Positions 10,560 to 19,465 are shown, counted from the stretch's first letter. The stretch is DNA of 64,000 nucleotides from Puniceibacterium antarcticum (GCF_002760615.1 NZ_AWWI01000182.1:62001-126000); one strand, 5' to 3'. Numbers and translations are program-made. Notes: a model not told the origin generated them from the sequence alone.

Positions 10560-12221
10560 TCAGACTTCGATGGTTTTGGGACGCGTGCGGTGGAACCACA
10601 TCGCAATCATGATCCGCGTCACAAAGATCGCGGTAAAGACCGAGGTGACGATACCCAGCCCCAGGGTGATGGCAAAGCCGCGCACCGGACCGGACCCCAT
10701 GACAAACAGAATGATTGCCGTGATGATCGTGGTCAGGTTGGCGTCGACAATCGCACTCTGTGCCTTTTCATAGCCCAGCTCGATCGCCCGCGCCGGACCT
10801 CTGGCCGTGCGCAGTTCCTCGCGGATCCGTTCAAAGATCAGCACGTTGGCATCCACCGCCATCCCGACGGTCAGCACGATCCCCGCGATCCCCGGCAGGG
10901 TCAGCGTGGCACCGATCATGCTCAGCACGCCGAACAGCATGGCGATGTTGATCACCAGCGCGATATTCGCAAACACCCCGAACAAACCATAGGTCAGCAG
11001 CATGAACAACAGCACGGCACCACCGGCAACGATCGAAGCGATCTTGCCCGCATCAATACTGTCCTGCCCCAGTTCCGGCCCGATGGTACGTTCTTCAAGG
11101 AAATTCAGCGCCGCAGGCAGGGCACCGGCGCGCAGCAGCACGGCCAGATTGGTCGATTCCTCGACCGTGAAATTGCCCGTGATGATCCCGGACCCGCCCG
11201 GGATATGGCTCTGGATCACCGGGGCAGAAATCACCTCTCCGTCCAGAACGATGGCAAAGGGGGATCCGATATTGTTGGCCGTATAATCGCCGAATTTGCG
11301 CGCGCCTGCGGGATTGAAGCGGAAGTTCACCGCAGGCCGTCCGTTCTGATCAAAGGTCGGCTGCGCATCGGTCAGCTCTTCACCGGTCACTACGGGGGCC
11401 TGTTCCAATGTATAATAGACGCCTTCCTGATCGGCGGCGGGCAGAACTTCGTTTCCGACACCTGCAGACGCGCTCGCGTCAGAGCCGCGTCCAACAACCG
11501 GCTGAAAGGTCAGCTGGGCGGTGGTGCCAATGATCGCCTTGAGTTCGGCCGTCGAACCGATACCGGGCACCTGGATCAGGATGCGGTCGCTGCCCTGACG
11601 CTGGATCGTGGGTTCGCGTGTGCCGACAGCGTCGATCCGTCTGCGAATGATTTCAAGGCTTTGGCGTACTGTGCGTTCGTCCGTGGCCTGCTGTTCCGCC
11701 TCGGACAGGGTGATGGTCATTTCATCCCCCGCGCCGGTCACCACAAGGTCGCTTGACCCCGCACCGGTCAGGGAAACCACTGGCTGCGCCAGACCGCGCG
11801 CAACCTCCATCGCGCGGGCCATTCCCTCGGGGTTGGAGATTTTTACCCGCAATTCCATGGGGTTGGACGGCTGCAGGCGCACAGTGCCCACTGTGTCCCG
11901 CTCGGGGCGCAGGGCATCGCGGACATCGGGCCAGAGCGCTTCGAGCCGGGCGGCATAGACATCCGCCACCTTGACCTCAGCCAGCAGATGCGCGCCGCCC
12001 CGCAGGTCAAGCCCAAGGTTCACCAGACCAGAAGGCAGAAAGGAGGGCCACAGAGCGGCCTGCGCCTCAAGCTCGGGTGTAGAGCCCTGTTTTTCAATGG
12101 TTTTCACCGCATCATTGTGCATCTCGACACGGGAATAAAAGGCGTTCGGCAGGGCATAGAAAATGCCCAGGGCGACGAGTCCCCAAATGACGACGCGCTT
12201 CCATAGATCAATCTGCAACAT
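10560..12221 (-). CDS. secD: Protein translocase subunit SecD
   Basis: A 553-residue partner of SecF. Visible landmarks are the N-terminal helix, the LGLDLRGGAHLLAEV motif (near residue 68), a periplasmic P1 region with RRRIDAVGTREPTIQRQG, and the membrane motif GMAVDANVLIFERIREEL (near residue 460). It lies between yajC (43-base gap) and secF (12-base gap). Length and order match the usual yajC-secD-secF operon. Confidence 0.97.
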   Translation of the reverse strand: MLQIDLWKRVVIWGLVALGIFYALPNAFYSRVEMHNDAVKTIEKQGSTPELEAQAALWPSFLPSGLVNLGLDLRGGAHLLAEVKVADVYAARLEALWPDVRDALRPERDTVGTVRLQPSNPMELRVKISNPEGMARAMEVARGLAQPVVSLTGAGSSDLVVTGAGDEMTITLSEAEQQATDERTVRQSLEIIRRRIDAVGTREPTIQRQGSDRILIQVPGIGSTAELKAIIGTTAQLTFQPVVGRGSDASASAGVGNEVLPAADQEGVYYTLEQAPVVTGEELTDAQPTFDQNGRPAVNFRFNPAGARKFGDYTANNIGSPFAIVLDGEVISAPVIQSHIPGGSGIITGNFTVEESTNLAVLLRAGALPAALNFLEERTIGPELGQDSIDAGKIASIVAGGAVLLFMLLTYGLFGVFANIALVINIAMLFGVLSMIGATLTLPGIAGIVLTVGMAVDANVLIFERIREELRTARGPARAIELGYEKAQSAIVDANLTTIITAIILFVMGSGPVRGFAITLGLGIVTSVFTAIFVTRIMIAMWFHRTRPKTIEV

Positions 12222-12265
12222 GGCTGGGCCTACTTGGATACGGGAAAACGGGGGGCGGCGTCAGC

Positions 12266-12556
12266 TTAGCTGTTCGCGGCGGGCTCAGTCTTGGACAGGA
12301 CCTGAGCGATGGTGGACTGCACCACACGCACCTTGACGCCTTCGGCCAGTTCGACCTCTACTTCGTTGTTTTCCTTGACTTTCACGACCTTGCCGATCAG
12401 CCCGCCTTGCGTCACGATCTGATCCCCACGGCGCAGGGCGGCAACCATCTTCTGGTGATCCTTGAGCTTTTTCTGCTGCGGACGGATGAGCAGGAAATAC
12501 ATGATCGCAAAGATCAGGATCAGCGGGACGAATTGCGCGATGGCACTGGTATCCAT
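12266..12556 (-). CDS. yajC: Preprotein translocase subunit YajC
   Basis: A 96-residue protein with one N-terminal helix (about residues 7-24) and the family core LLIRPQQKKLKDHQKMVAAL...GDQIVTQGGLIGKV. YajC associates with SecDF in the inner membrane. The start is preceded by AAGGAGCCCCC. It is the first gene of the yajC-secD-secF operon, and its promoter region is shared with the divergent gene at 12810. Confidence 0.96.
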   Translation of the reverse strand: MDTSAIAQFVPLILIFAIMYFLLIRPQQKKLKDHQKMVAALRRGDQIVTQGGLIGKVVKVKENNEVEVELAEGVKVRVVQSTIAQVLSKTEPAANS

Positions 12557-12658
12557 GGGGGCTCCTTATGGCGTAACGCGGGGCACCCCCGCTCGAATTG
12601 GCCGTTACCTATGACGTGCCGGCGGTCTTTGCAAGCCGGGTTAGGGCTGCCAGAGCGC

Positions 12659-12702
12659 GTATGGAACCCGTATGGATTGCGTATGGATTTGATATGGCAG
12701 CC
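12659..12702 (+). repeat. Array of four 11-bp units (GTATGG iterons), locus 1
   Basis: Four units follow at an exact 11-base period: GTATGGAACCC, GTATGGATTGC, GTATGGATTTG, ATATGGCAGCC. The array lies in the divergent promoter region between yajC and the membrane gene at 12810. Matching arrays occur at 49802-49845 and 63671-63703. A period of 11 is not a multiple of three, so conservation is at DNA level. Confidence 0.75.
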
Positions 12703-12809
12703 GCAGGGGGCCGGGTTGCGGCGGATTGTCAGGGGGGGGCGTCGCCGCTGGCACAGGCGGTGCGATCCCCCTTGGCAGAGGTCGTGCCCGGCGTCATGCT
12801 GGCACGGAT

Positions 12810-13505
12810 ATGAACCAGACCCTTTTGATCCTGCCGCTGCCGTCCGACACCTTTTGGGGTCTGGCCACCCTGTTGGGGGTGACGCTGCTGATGGGGGTGG
12901 TGTTTCTGGCGCTCTGGCAGATGGGGCGCACGGCGATCAATCCGCTTGGGCCGCTGCAGGAACGGCTGGGCCTCAGCGCACTGAACCCCGGTCTGGTCCT
13001 GATGCTAGTGACGCTGTGGGGGCTGCTGTTTCTGACCCTGACCGCCGGGCTGTTCGGGCTGATCTTTGACATCCTCATCCATGCGGTACCGGTGCAAGGC
13101 CAGACCGAGGAAGTCTGGAACTGGCGGTTCAAGCTGGTGCAGATCACAGCGCTGACCGGGGTGCTGGGGGCGGTGACCGCCCTGCCCTTCAGCCTGCTGA
13201 AACTTCTGTTTTCAAGACGTCAAACAATCGCCGCCGAAGAAGGGCTTATCACTGAGCGGCTGAGCAAGGCGATAGAACAACTCGGCCATGAAGACACCGC
13301 TGTCAGAATGGGTGCCATTCATCTTTTGGACAGGATTATGGTCGATTCAATTGTGGATCGTGTTATGGTGCTAAGGACGCTGAACGCCTATCTAAAGTAC
13401 AGACAGCCACCACATGACCGAACCGGTACAGAGGATGTGAAGGATTTGGGTGTAGATGTGCAAGCTGCACTGGACGTAATTCTGAAGTGGAGGGCGCAAA
13501 CTTGA
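12810..13505 (+). CDS. Membrane protein with the N-terminal module of pentapeptide-repeat proteins
   Basis: A 231-residue protein. Three hydrophobic segments (about residues 15-35, 60-85 and 110-130) are followed by a cytoplasmic part containing LITERLSKAIEQLGHEDTAV, MGAIHLLDRIMVDS, TLNAYLKYR and DVQAALDVIL. This TERF-x-KAIEQLG...VRLGGIYALERI pattern is, to my knowledge, the module that precedes pentapeptide repeats in large membrane-anchored proteins. Here the repeats are in the next frame (13502-13906), joined by a TTGA stop/start overlap. The ATG at 12810 has no strong ribosome site. The function of the family is unknown. Confidence 0.7.
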   Translation: MNQTLLILPLPSDTFWGLATLLGVTLLMGVVFLALWQMGRTAINPLGPLQERLGLSALNPGLVLMLVTLWGLLFLTLTAGLFGLIFDILIHAVPVQGQTEEVWNWRFKLVQITALTGVLGAVTALPFSLLKLLFSRRQTIAAEEGLITERLSKAIEQLGHEDTAVRMGAIHLLDRIMVDSIVDRVMVLRTLNAYLKYRQPPHDRTGTEDVKDLGVDVQAALDVILKWRAQT

Positions 13506-13906
13506 CAGTTGCTGAGAAAATATACGGCGGCTTTGAACTCAACTTCGCGGCTGCAAATCTCGCGAGAGCATCTTTGCGCGGTGCAGACCTCAGCTATGCC
13601 AACGCGGAAGGTGTCGATTTGCGTGAAGCCGATTTGCGGCTGGCCACATTGATAGAGACGCAACTGTCTCATGCCGATCTCAGAAAAGCGGATTTGGGGG
13701 GCGCAAACTTTACAAACGCTGACCTGCAATTTGCAAGGTTGAACGGGTCAAACATGCAGGGCGTGATTTTGAAAGGCGCAGTGCTGAACGGCGCTGACCT
13801 CTCTGAGGTGGAAAATCTGGATATCGACGCGCTGCGTAGTGCCATTGGCGATGGCGAAACGCGCCTGCCCGCGCAGTTTGCATCTTGTCACATCTGGAAC
13901 CTCTAG
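13502..13906 (+). CDS. Pentapeptide-repeat protein, coupled to the preceding gene
   Basis: A 134-residue protein made of about 14 A(D/N)LxxA-type pentapeptides, such as ANLARASLRGADLSYANAEG and ADLRKADLGGANFTNADLQF. These predict a right-handed quadrilateral beta-helix. Start choice: TTG at 13502 has GGAGGG seven bases upstream and overlaps the previous stop codon; GTG at 13487 is in frame but has no ribosome site. The protein looks like the missing C-terminal half of the upstream membrane protein, so the pair may be a split gene or a frameshifted single gene. Confidence 0.75.
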   Translation: MTVAEKIYGGFELNFAAANLARASLRGADLSYANAEGVDLREADLRLATLIETQLSHADLRKADLGGANFTNADLQFARLNGSNMQGVILKGAVLNGADLSEVENLDIDALRSAIGDGETRLPAQFASCHIWNL

Positions 13907-13987
13907 CGTCGTGGCAAAGCTTTTTTAAGACAGCCAGCCAATAGCTTAGGACCGTCTTGCCAGTGCTCCGCTTTGATGCGAAAGGCA

Positions 13988-14008
13988 CGCCCAGTCTGGG
14001 CGCTTTTG
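13988..14008 (+). terminator. Probable terminator after the pentapeptide gene
   Basis: CGCCCAG-T-CTGGGCG followed by CTTTTG forms a short stem-loop with a modest T-run, about 80 bases after the stop. The remaining space before serS shows no clear gene. Confidence 0.5.
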
Positions 14009-14131
14009 CTTTCGGCATCCCCTGACATTGTCTGCGTCAATGGCCACTCCTGCATCCCCGCCCTACACCTTGGCAAGATTCTGTTGCATAAGACCCCGAC
14101 GACTCAATTTAGCCTTCCAAGGACTGATCCC

Positions 14132-15424
14132 ATGCATGACATCCGTGCCCTTCGCGACAACCCGGCTGCGTTTGACGCAGCGCTCTCTCGTCGTGGGGCC
14201 GAGGGTGTGTCGGGCCAGATCCTGAGCCTTGACGAAGCGCGGCGCGGCGCGATCCATGCCGCCGAAACGGCGCAGGCCGAACAGAACGCCGCGTCCAAGG
14301 ATGTGGGCCGTGCCAAGGCGAGCGGCGATGAGGCCGAATTCGAGCGGCTGCGCGCGCTGGTGGGCGACAAGAAGGCCGAAGTGGCGGCCATGCAGACCCG
14401 CGCCAAAGAGCTGGACGAGGAGCTGACCGCGCTGCTGATGTCCATTCCGAACCTGCCGTTTGACGACACGCCCGATGGCAAGGACGAGAGCGAGAATGTC
14501 GAGATGCGCCGCTGGGGCACCCCCCGCACGCTCGATTTCGCCCCGAAAGAGCATTACGACATCCCCGCCGTGATCCCCGGCATGGATTTCGAGACGGCGG
14601 CCAAACTCTCGGGTGCCCGCTTTGTGGTGCTGTCGGGCGCCGTCGCCCGCGTCCACCGCGCCCTCGCGCAGTTCATGCTCGACACCCATGTCGAAGAAAA
14701 CGGCCTGTCCGAGACCTGGACGCCGGTTCTGGTGCGTGACGAGATGATGCTGGGCACCGGGCAGCTGCCGAAGTTCGGCGAGGATTCCTACCGTACCACA
14801 AACGGATGGTGGCTGGTCCCGACGGCTGAGGTGACTTTGACCAATATCGTCAATGGCTTGACGGTCGAAGAAGGCACCCTGCCGCGCCGCTACGTCGCCC
14901 ACACCCAATGCTTCCGCTCCGAGGCCGGATCGGCGGGCCGCGACACGGCAGGCATGCTGCGCCAGCACCAGTTCGAGAAGGTCGAGATGGTCAGCGTCAC
15001 CCGCCCCGATCACAGCCGGGCCGAGCTGGACCGCATGACCGATTGCGCCGAAGGCATCCTGCGCCGTCTGGGCCTGCCCTTCCGCACCATGGTCCTGTGC
15101 ACCGGTGACATCGGGTTCGGCGCACGGCGCACCCATGACCTTGAGGTCTGGCTGCCGGGGCAGAACACCTATCGCGAGATCAGCTCGATCTCGGTCTGCG
15201 GCGATTTTCAGGCGCGTCGGATGAATGCGCGATTCAAGCCCGCCGGTGGTGGCAAGCCAGAGTTCGTGCATACGCTGAATGGCTCTGGTCTGGCCGTCGG
15301 GCGCTGCCTCATCGCGGTGCTGGAAAATGGCCAGCAGGCGGATGGATCGGTCGATCTGCCCGAGGCGCTGCACCCCTGGCTGCGCGGCAAGACGCGGATC
15401 ACCGCCGCCGGCGAACTGGTTTAA
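14132..15424 (+). CDS. serS: Serine--tRNA ligase
   Basis: Class II seryl-tRNA synthetase, 430 residues. An N-terminal two-helix coiled-coil arm (about residues 30-105) binds the long variable arm of tRNA-Ser. The catalytic core carries motif 2 (the [20 protein letters not shown] region) and motif 3 ([18 protein letters not shown]). The frame is open upstream, but the ATG at 14132 gives the normal family start ([14 protein letters not shown]) and length, with AAGGA upstream. A membrane protein gene follows after three bases. Confidence 0.97.
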   Translation: MHDIRALRDNPAAFDAALSRRGAEGVSGQILSLDEARRGAIHAAETAQAEQNAASKDVGRAKASGDEAEFERLRALVGDKKAEVAAMQTRAKELDEELTALLMSIPNLPFDDTPDGKDESENVEMRRWGTPRTLDFAPKEHYDIPAVIPGMDFETAAKLSGARFVVLSGAVARVHRALAQFMLDTHVEENGLSETWTPVLVRDEMMLGTGQLPKFGEDSYRTTNGWWLVPTAEVTLTNIVNGLTVEEGTLPRRYVAHTQCFRSEAGSAGRDTAGMLRQHQFEKVEMVSVTRPDHSRAELDRMTDCAEGILRRLGLPFRTMVLCTGDIGFGARRTHDLEVWLPGQNTYREISSISVCGDFQARRMNARFKPAGGGKPEFVHTLNGSGLAVGRCLIAVLENGQQADGSVDLPEALHPWLRGKTRITAAGELV

Positions 15425-15427
15425 TTC

Positions 15428-16129
15428 ATGGCGCGGATCTGGTCCATTCTGGTGCTTGTGGCGACGCTGGCCTTTGCCGCGTCGCCTTTCCTGGTCGACG
15501 GATTCAACGGCTTTCGGGCGGATCAGTTTCCCGTACCGCAAGAGAACCCGCCGGTGCAGCCTGCGGGCTATGCCTTTGCTATCTGGGGGCTGATCTATGC
15601 CTGGCTGCTGGTCGGCGCAGTGTTTGGGGCGCTGCGGCGGGGCGATGATGCGGACTGGGCGGCCATGCGCCCGCCGCTGTTTGTCAGCCTTGCGGTCGGG
15701 ACGGTCTGGTTGCCCGTGGCGATGGTGTCGCCCGCACTGGCGACGGTGCTGATCTGGGTCATGCTGGGGGCGGCGCTGGTGGCGCTGTTCCGGGTCGGGG
15801 ACACTGACCGGTGGCTGCAACAGACGCCGGTTGCGATCTATGCGGGCTGGCTGACGGCGGCGAGTGCCGTTTCGGTTGGGCTGATGCTGGCGGGCTATGG
15901 CGTGTTGCCGCAAACCCCGGCGGCGCTGCTGGCGCTGACGATCGGGCTGATCATTGCGGTTGTGGTGCAGTTCCGGCTGCACCGCGCGCCAAGCTACGGC
16001 ATCACGGTGATCTGGGCGCTGGTCGGGGTGATCGTGGCGAATTACCAGCCGCTGAACATTGCCGTCGCGGGGCTGGCCGTGCTGGGCATCTTTGCCATTC
16101 TGGCGCTGCGCGGTACGGACACGGAATAG
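15428..16129 (+). CDS. Multi-helix membrane protein, possibly TspO/MBR-related
   Basis: A 233-residue, very hydrophobic protein with six or seven predicted helices. QPAGYAFAIWGLIYAWLLVG near residue 40 resembles the PxGxxFxxxWxxLYxLxG segment of TspO/MBR (tryptophan-rich sensory) proteins, but it is longer than the classical 160-residue TspO, so the assignment is tentative. It begins three bases after serS and is probably co-transcribed. No catalytic motif is visible. Confidence 0.5.
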   Translation: MARIWSILVLVATLAFAASPFLVDGFNGFRADQFPVPQENPPVQPAGYAFAIWGLIYAWLLVGAVFGALRRGDDADWAAMRPPLFVSLAVGTVWLPVAMVSPALATVLIWVMLGAALVALFRVGDTDRWLQQTPVAIYAGWLTAASAVSVGLMLAGYGVLPQTPAALLALTIGLIIAVVVQFRLHRAPSYGITVIWALVGVIVANYQPLNIAVAGLAVLGIFAILALRGTDTE

Positions 16130-16134
16130 GCGTC

Positions 16135-16623
16135 CTAAGGCGTCTCAAATCCCGAGAGCCAGCTTTTCAGCGCGGCGTCCAGGGCGGCGCGCATTTCCGG
16201 CGGCAGGGCCGCGATCAGCTGATGCTGACGCGCCACATGGTCCGTGACCACCTGATCAATCAGTGCAAATCCCCGGTCCGACAGGGCGACAACCGACCCC
16301 CGCCCGTCCTGCGGGTTGGGGCGGCGTTCGATCAGGCCTGCCCCCTCTAACCGGTCGAGCCGGTTGGTCATCGTGCCCGAGGTCACCATGGTCCAGCCCA
16401 TAAGGTCGGAGGGGCTGAGCGCATAAGGCGCACCCGCCCGGCGCAGGGTGGCGAGCACATCAAAGCTGGCCGCGGTCAGATCATGCGCCTTGAACACCTG
16501 CGACAGACCGTCCGAGAGATGATCGGTCAGCCGTTTGAGCCGCCCGAACGTGCCCATCGGCCCGACGTCAAGGTCCGGGCGTTCACGGTGCCATTGGGCA
16601 AGAATGTGATCCACATGATCCAT
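16135..16623 (-). CDS. MarR-family transcriptional regulator
   Basis: A 162-residue winged-helix regulator. The recognition region LSPSDLMGWTMVTSGTMTNRLDRLEGAGLIERRPNPQDGR (about residues 69-108) is typical of MarR, including the wing. It is divergent from an EamA exporter. Two palindromes (CTTGACGTCAAG) in the 78-base space between them are its likely operators. The expected behaviour, by analogy, is repression of itself and the exporter, relieved by a small-molecule ligand that cannot be named from sequence. Confidence 0.88.
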   Translation of the reverse strand: MDHVDHILAQWHRERPDLDVGPMGTFGRLKRLTDHLSDGLSQVFKAHDLTAASFDVLATLRRAGAPYALSPSDLMGWTMVTSGTMTNRLDRLEGAGLIERRPNPQDGRGSVVALSDRGFALIDQVVTDHVARQHQLIAALPPEMRAALDAALKSWLSGFETP

Positions 16624-16646
16624 GGCCCCGGGGCTAGCGCGATTTT

Positions 16647-16688
16647 ATCTTGACGTCAAGATTTCCGGACATACCTTGACGTCAAGAT
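16647..16688. promoter_or_regulatory. Two palindromic operators between marR-type gene and exporter
   Basis: ATCTTGACGTCAAGAT (16647-16662) is a perfect palindrome. ACCTTGACGTCAAGAT (16673-16688) repeats it with one outer mismatch. Centres are 26 bases apart. The first begins 23 bases before the regulator's start codon and the second ends 13 bases before the exporter's ATG, so binding would block both genes. The regulator next door is the obvious candidate ligand. Confidence 0.75.
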
Positions 16689-16701
16689 TAAGGAAGACAA
16701 G

Positions 16702-17559
16702 ATGTCCAGAACCGTTGACGCCCTGCTTGCCGCTTCTGCCCCGGCGATCTGGGGCACCACCTATATCGTCACCTCGCAACTGCTGCCGCCGGGCTATCCG
16801 CTCACGGATGGCGTGCTGCGCGCCCTGCCTGCGGGGCTGTTGTTGCTGCTGGTGACGCGGAAATTGCCGCCGGTGGACTGGCTGGGGCGGCTGGCGGTGC
16901 TGGGGGCGCTGAACTTTGCCATTTTCCTGTCGGCGCTGTTCTTTGCCGCCTACCGCCTGCCCGGCGGGGTGGCGGCGACGCTGGGTGCGATCCAACCGCT
17001 GCTGGTGCTGTTTCTGGCGCGCATCGCGCTGGGGACACCGCTGACGGCGCGGGGGCTGATCGCGGCCATGGCGGGCATCTTTGGCGTAGCGCTGTTGGTG
17101 CTGGGGCCCGGTGCGGCGCTGGATGGGCCGGGCCTTGTCGCCGCGCTGGTCGGGGCGGTGTCGATGGCCTGCGGCGTGGTGCTGACGCGCAAATGGCAAC
17201 CTCCGGTGGCAGCACTGACCTTTACCGCCTGGCAGCTGACCGCAGGCGGCCTGCTGTTGCTACCCGTGGCGCTGTGGGTGGAACCACCCCTGCCCGCGCT
17301 GAACGTGCTAAACATCGCGGGGTTTGTCTGGCTTTGCCTGATCGGCGGCGCCTATACCTATTTTGTGTGGTTTCGCGGGATCGAGCGGCTGGGACCTGCA
17401 GGGGTCACCGCCTTTGGCTTCCTCAGCCCGCTGACGGCGGTTCTGCTGGGTTGGCTGATCCTGGGCGAAAACCTTAGCCCGGCGCAGCTGAGCGGTGCGG
17501 CAATCGTTGTGGTCTGTGTCTGGCTGGGCTCGCGCCCGGCGCGGCCCCGTCTGGCATGA
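16702..17559 (+). CDS. EamA/DMT-family exporter
   Basis: A 285-residue, ten-helix transporter with two EamA repeats. The first includes APAIWGTTYIVTSQLLPPGYP and the second ends with TAFGFLSPLTAVLLGWLILGE, the conserved family end-motif. Members export amino acids, amines or metabolites by proton antiport; the substrate here is unknown. It is divergent from the MarR regulator and probably repressed by it. The ATG lies after AAGGAAGACAAG. The gene ends one base before the facing sulP stop. Confidence 0.88.
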   Translation: MSRTVDALLAASAPAIWGTTYIVTSQLLPPGYPLTDGVLRALPAGLLLLLVTRKLPPVDWLGRLAVLGALNFAIFLSALFFAAYRLPGGVAATLGAIQPLLVLFLARIALGTPLTARGLIAAMAGIFGVALLVLGPGAALDGPGLVAALVGAVSMACGVVLTRKWQPPVAALTFTAWQLTAGGLLLLPVALWVEPPLPALNVLNIAGFVWLCLIGGAYTYFVWFRGIERLGPAGVTAFGFLSPLTAVLLGWLILGENLSPAQLSGAAIVVVCVWLGSRPARPRLA

Positions 17560-17560
17560 A

Positions 17561-19297
17561 TCACTCTGCCGCGGCGGCGCCCTGCGCCACAACGCTGCGG
17601 TAGGCATCGTATTGCGACAGGAACACCTGCCCGGTTAGACAGGTCAGCAGATGACCCCGTTTGAGGCGGTCCATGACGGGGCCTTTCACCTCGGACAGGT
17701 GCAATTTCACTCCCAGCTCCGACAGGCGGGTGTTGATCGCCTCAAGCGATTCAACCGCGCTCAGATCAACCTCGTTCACTGCCGAACACATCAGAATCAC
17801 GTGGCGCAGCGGCGTATCTTCGGCCACGCGGTTGGAAATGTAATCCTCAAGAAACCGGGCATTGGCGAAATACAGGCTTTCATCCACCCGCAGGGTCAGC
17901 ACGCTGGGGTCGGTTTCAACCTTGTGGCGCAGGATGTTGCGGAAATGCTGCGTGCCCGGGACCAGCCCCACCTCAGCCACATGAGGATGCGAGGTTTTTT
18001 GCAGATGCAGCAGGATCGACAGCAGCACACCGGCAGATACGCCCGCCTCGACCCCGATGAGCAGGGTCGCGGCCATTGTTACGGCGACGGCAGCAAAATC
18101 GGCGCGGGAATAGCACCAGGCGGTTTTCAGGATGTTCAGATCCACCAGCCCCAGCACCGCCACGATGATCGTCGCGGCCAGTGTGGCGTTCGGCAGGTAA
18201 TGGATCAGCGGCGTCAGCATCAGCGCAGCGATCCCCAGACCCACGGCGGTATAGGCCCCGGCGGCGGGGGTTTGCGCGCCCGCGTCATAGTTCACGACCG
18301 AACGGGCAAAACCGCCGGTCACCGGAAAGCCGCCGGTGAAGGCCGCGCCAAGGTTGGCGATGCCAAGGCCGATCAGTTCCTGATCCGCATCGACGCGCTG
18401 GCGGCGGCGCACGGCCAGCGTCTGCGCCACAGAAATCGAGCCGACAAAGCCGATGACCGAGATGAGCAGCGCGGGCATCAGCAATTGCCGCATCAGGTCC
18501 AGCGACAGCCCCGGCAGGGTCAGCGGCGGCAGGCTTTGCGGCAGGGCACCGACCACGCTGACGCCGCGCGCCTCAAGCCCCAGCGCCCAGACCAGCAGGG
18601 TGGTTGCGACAACCGCCAGAACCGGACCGGCCTTGGCGATGCCATCCGCCACGGCGGGGGACAGGCCCCAGCCCCGCAGCAGCGGCTTCAGCCCCTTGCG
18701 CACCCAGAACAGAAAGGCGGTGGTGCTGGCACCTATCGCCAGCGTCCAGAGGTTGACCGCCCCCAGATGGCGGGCCAGTGAGATCAGCGTTTCGATCAGG
18801 GTGTGGCCGGTTGCGGGAATGCCAAGGATGTTCTTGAGCTGGCTCGCGGCGATCAGGATGCCAGAGGCGGTGATAAAGCCGGAAATCACCGGATGCGACA
18901 GGAAGTTGACCAGAAAGCCCAGCCGGAACACCCCCATAATCAGCAGGATCCCCCCCGAAAGCAGCGCCAGCGTCAGCGCGGCGCTGGCGTAATCGGCGCT
19001 GCCTTGGGTTGCGATCTTACCGATGGCGGCGGCGGTCATCAGCGACACGATCGCAACCGGCCCCACCGCCAGCGTGCGGCTGGTGCCAAAGATGGCATAC
19101 AGCAGGATCGGCAGGATCGAGGCGTAAAGCCCCGCCTCGGGCGGCAGGCCCGCCAGCAGCGCATAGGCCAGCGATTGCGGGATCAGCATGATGGTGACGA
19201 TCACCGCCGCCAGCAGGTCACTGCCAAGGGCGGCGCGGTCATAACGGCGCCCCCAGTCGAGGATTGGCAGGTAACGGGCGAATTTTGAGCTGCTCAT
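17561..19297 (-). CDS. SulP-family anion permease with STAS domain
   Basis: A 578-residue SLC26/SulP transporter. Its membrane part (about residues 1-415) has the signatures IMLIPQSLAYALLAGLPPEAGLYASI and GFPVTGGFARSVVNYDAGAQTP. A C-terminal STAS domain follows, with VDESLYFANARFLEDYI and VILMCSAVNEVDLSAVESLE. Substrates in the family include sulfate, bicarbonate and dicarboxylates, so sulfate is possible but not proven. The ATG at 19297 is chosen over upstream in-frame codons because GGGGA precedes it and MSSSK fits the family start. A pair of palindromes 77 bases upstream suggests specific regulation. Confidence 0.88.
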   Translation of the reverse strand: MSSSKFARYLPILDWGRRYDRAALGSDLLAAVIVTIMLIPQSLAYALLAGLPPEAGLYASILPILLYAIFGTSRTLAVGPVAIVSLMTAAAIGKIATQGSADYASAALTLALLSGGILLIMGVFRLGFLVNFLSHPVISGFITASGILIAASQLKNILGIPATGHTLIETLISLARHLGAVNLWTLAIGASTTAFLFWVRKGLKPLLRGWGLSPAVADGIAKAGPVLAVVATTLLVWALGLEARGVSVVGALPQSLPPLTLPGLSLDLMRQLLMPALLISVIGFVGSISVAQTLAVRRRQRVDADQELIGLGIANLGAAFTGGFPVTGGFARSVVNYDAGAQTPAAGAYTAVGLGIAALMLTPLIHYLPNATLAATIIVAVLGLVDLNILKTAWCYSRADFAAVAVTMAATLLIGVEAGVSAGVLLSILLHLQKTSHPHVAEVGLVPGTQHFRNILRHKVETDPSVLTLRVDESLYFANARFLEDYISNRVAEDTPLRHVILMCSAVNEVDLSAVESLEAINTRLSELGVKLHLSEVKGPVMDRLKRGHLLTCLTGQVFLSQYDAYRSVVAQGAAAAE

Positions 19298-19373
19298 GGC
19301 GGGATCCCCTGCGGGTTGCGGCCCCCGAAAGGGGGCGCGGCGCAGGGCGTATCTATTTTGAATAGCTTGCCAA

Positions 19374-19409
19374 CTCAATACGTATTCATAAAAAAGAATA
19401 CGTATTGAG
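19374..19409. promoter_or_regulatory. Paired AATACGTATT palindromes upstream of the SulP gene
   Basis: CTCAATACGTATTC and its exact reverse complement flank eight bases of AT. Each 14-base arm contains the palindrome AATACGTATT, and the two copies are 21 bases apart, two helical turns. This is the geometry of an operator for two cooperating dimers. No regulator gene is adjacent. Confidence 0.6.
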
Positions 19410-19465
19410 CACTGTCAAACCTCAACGTGCCTGAAATCCGGGCTCGCGCCCGCCACGGGCACCAG

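Noticed and set aside
9600-11756. 718-codon open frame on the plus strand across secF and secD
   Set aside because: Low-complexity His/Arg/Gln-rich translation opposite two certain genes; a shadow frame.
12598-12813. 71-codon frame ending in an ATGA overlap with the gene at 12810
   Set aside because: TTG start without a ribosome site and most of it is the 11-bp iteron array; the overlap is probably chance.
13487-13504. Programmed -1 frameshift joining the membrane and pentapeptide frames
   Set aside because: No X-XXY-YYZ slippery heptamer or downstream pseudoknot is evident in the overlap; re-initiation at TTG with GGAGGG is simpler.
17651-18781. 376-codon plus-strand frame opposite the SulP gene
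   Set aside because: Composition is typical of antisense of hydrophobic GC-rich genes; no ribosome site or motif.
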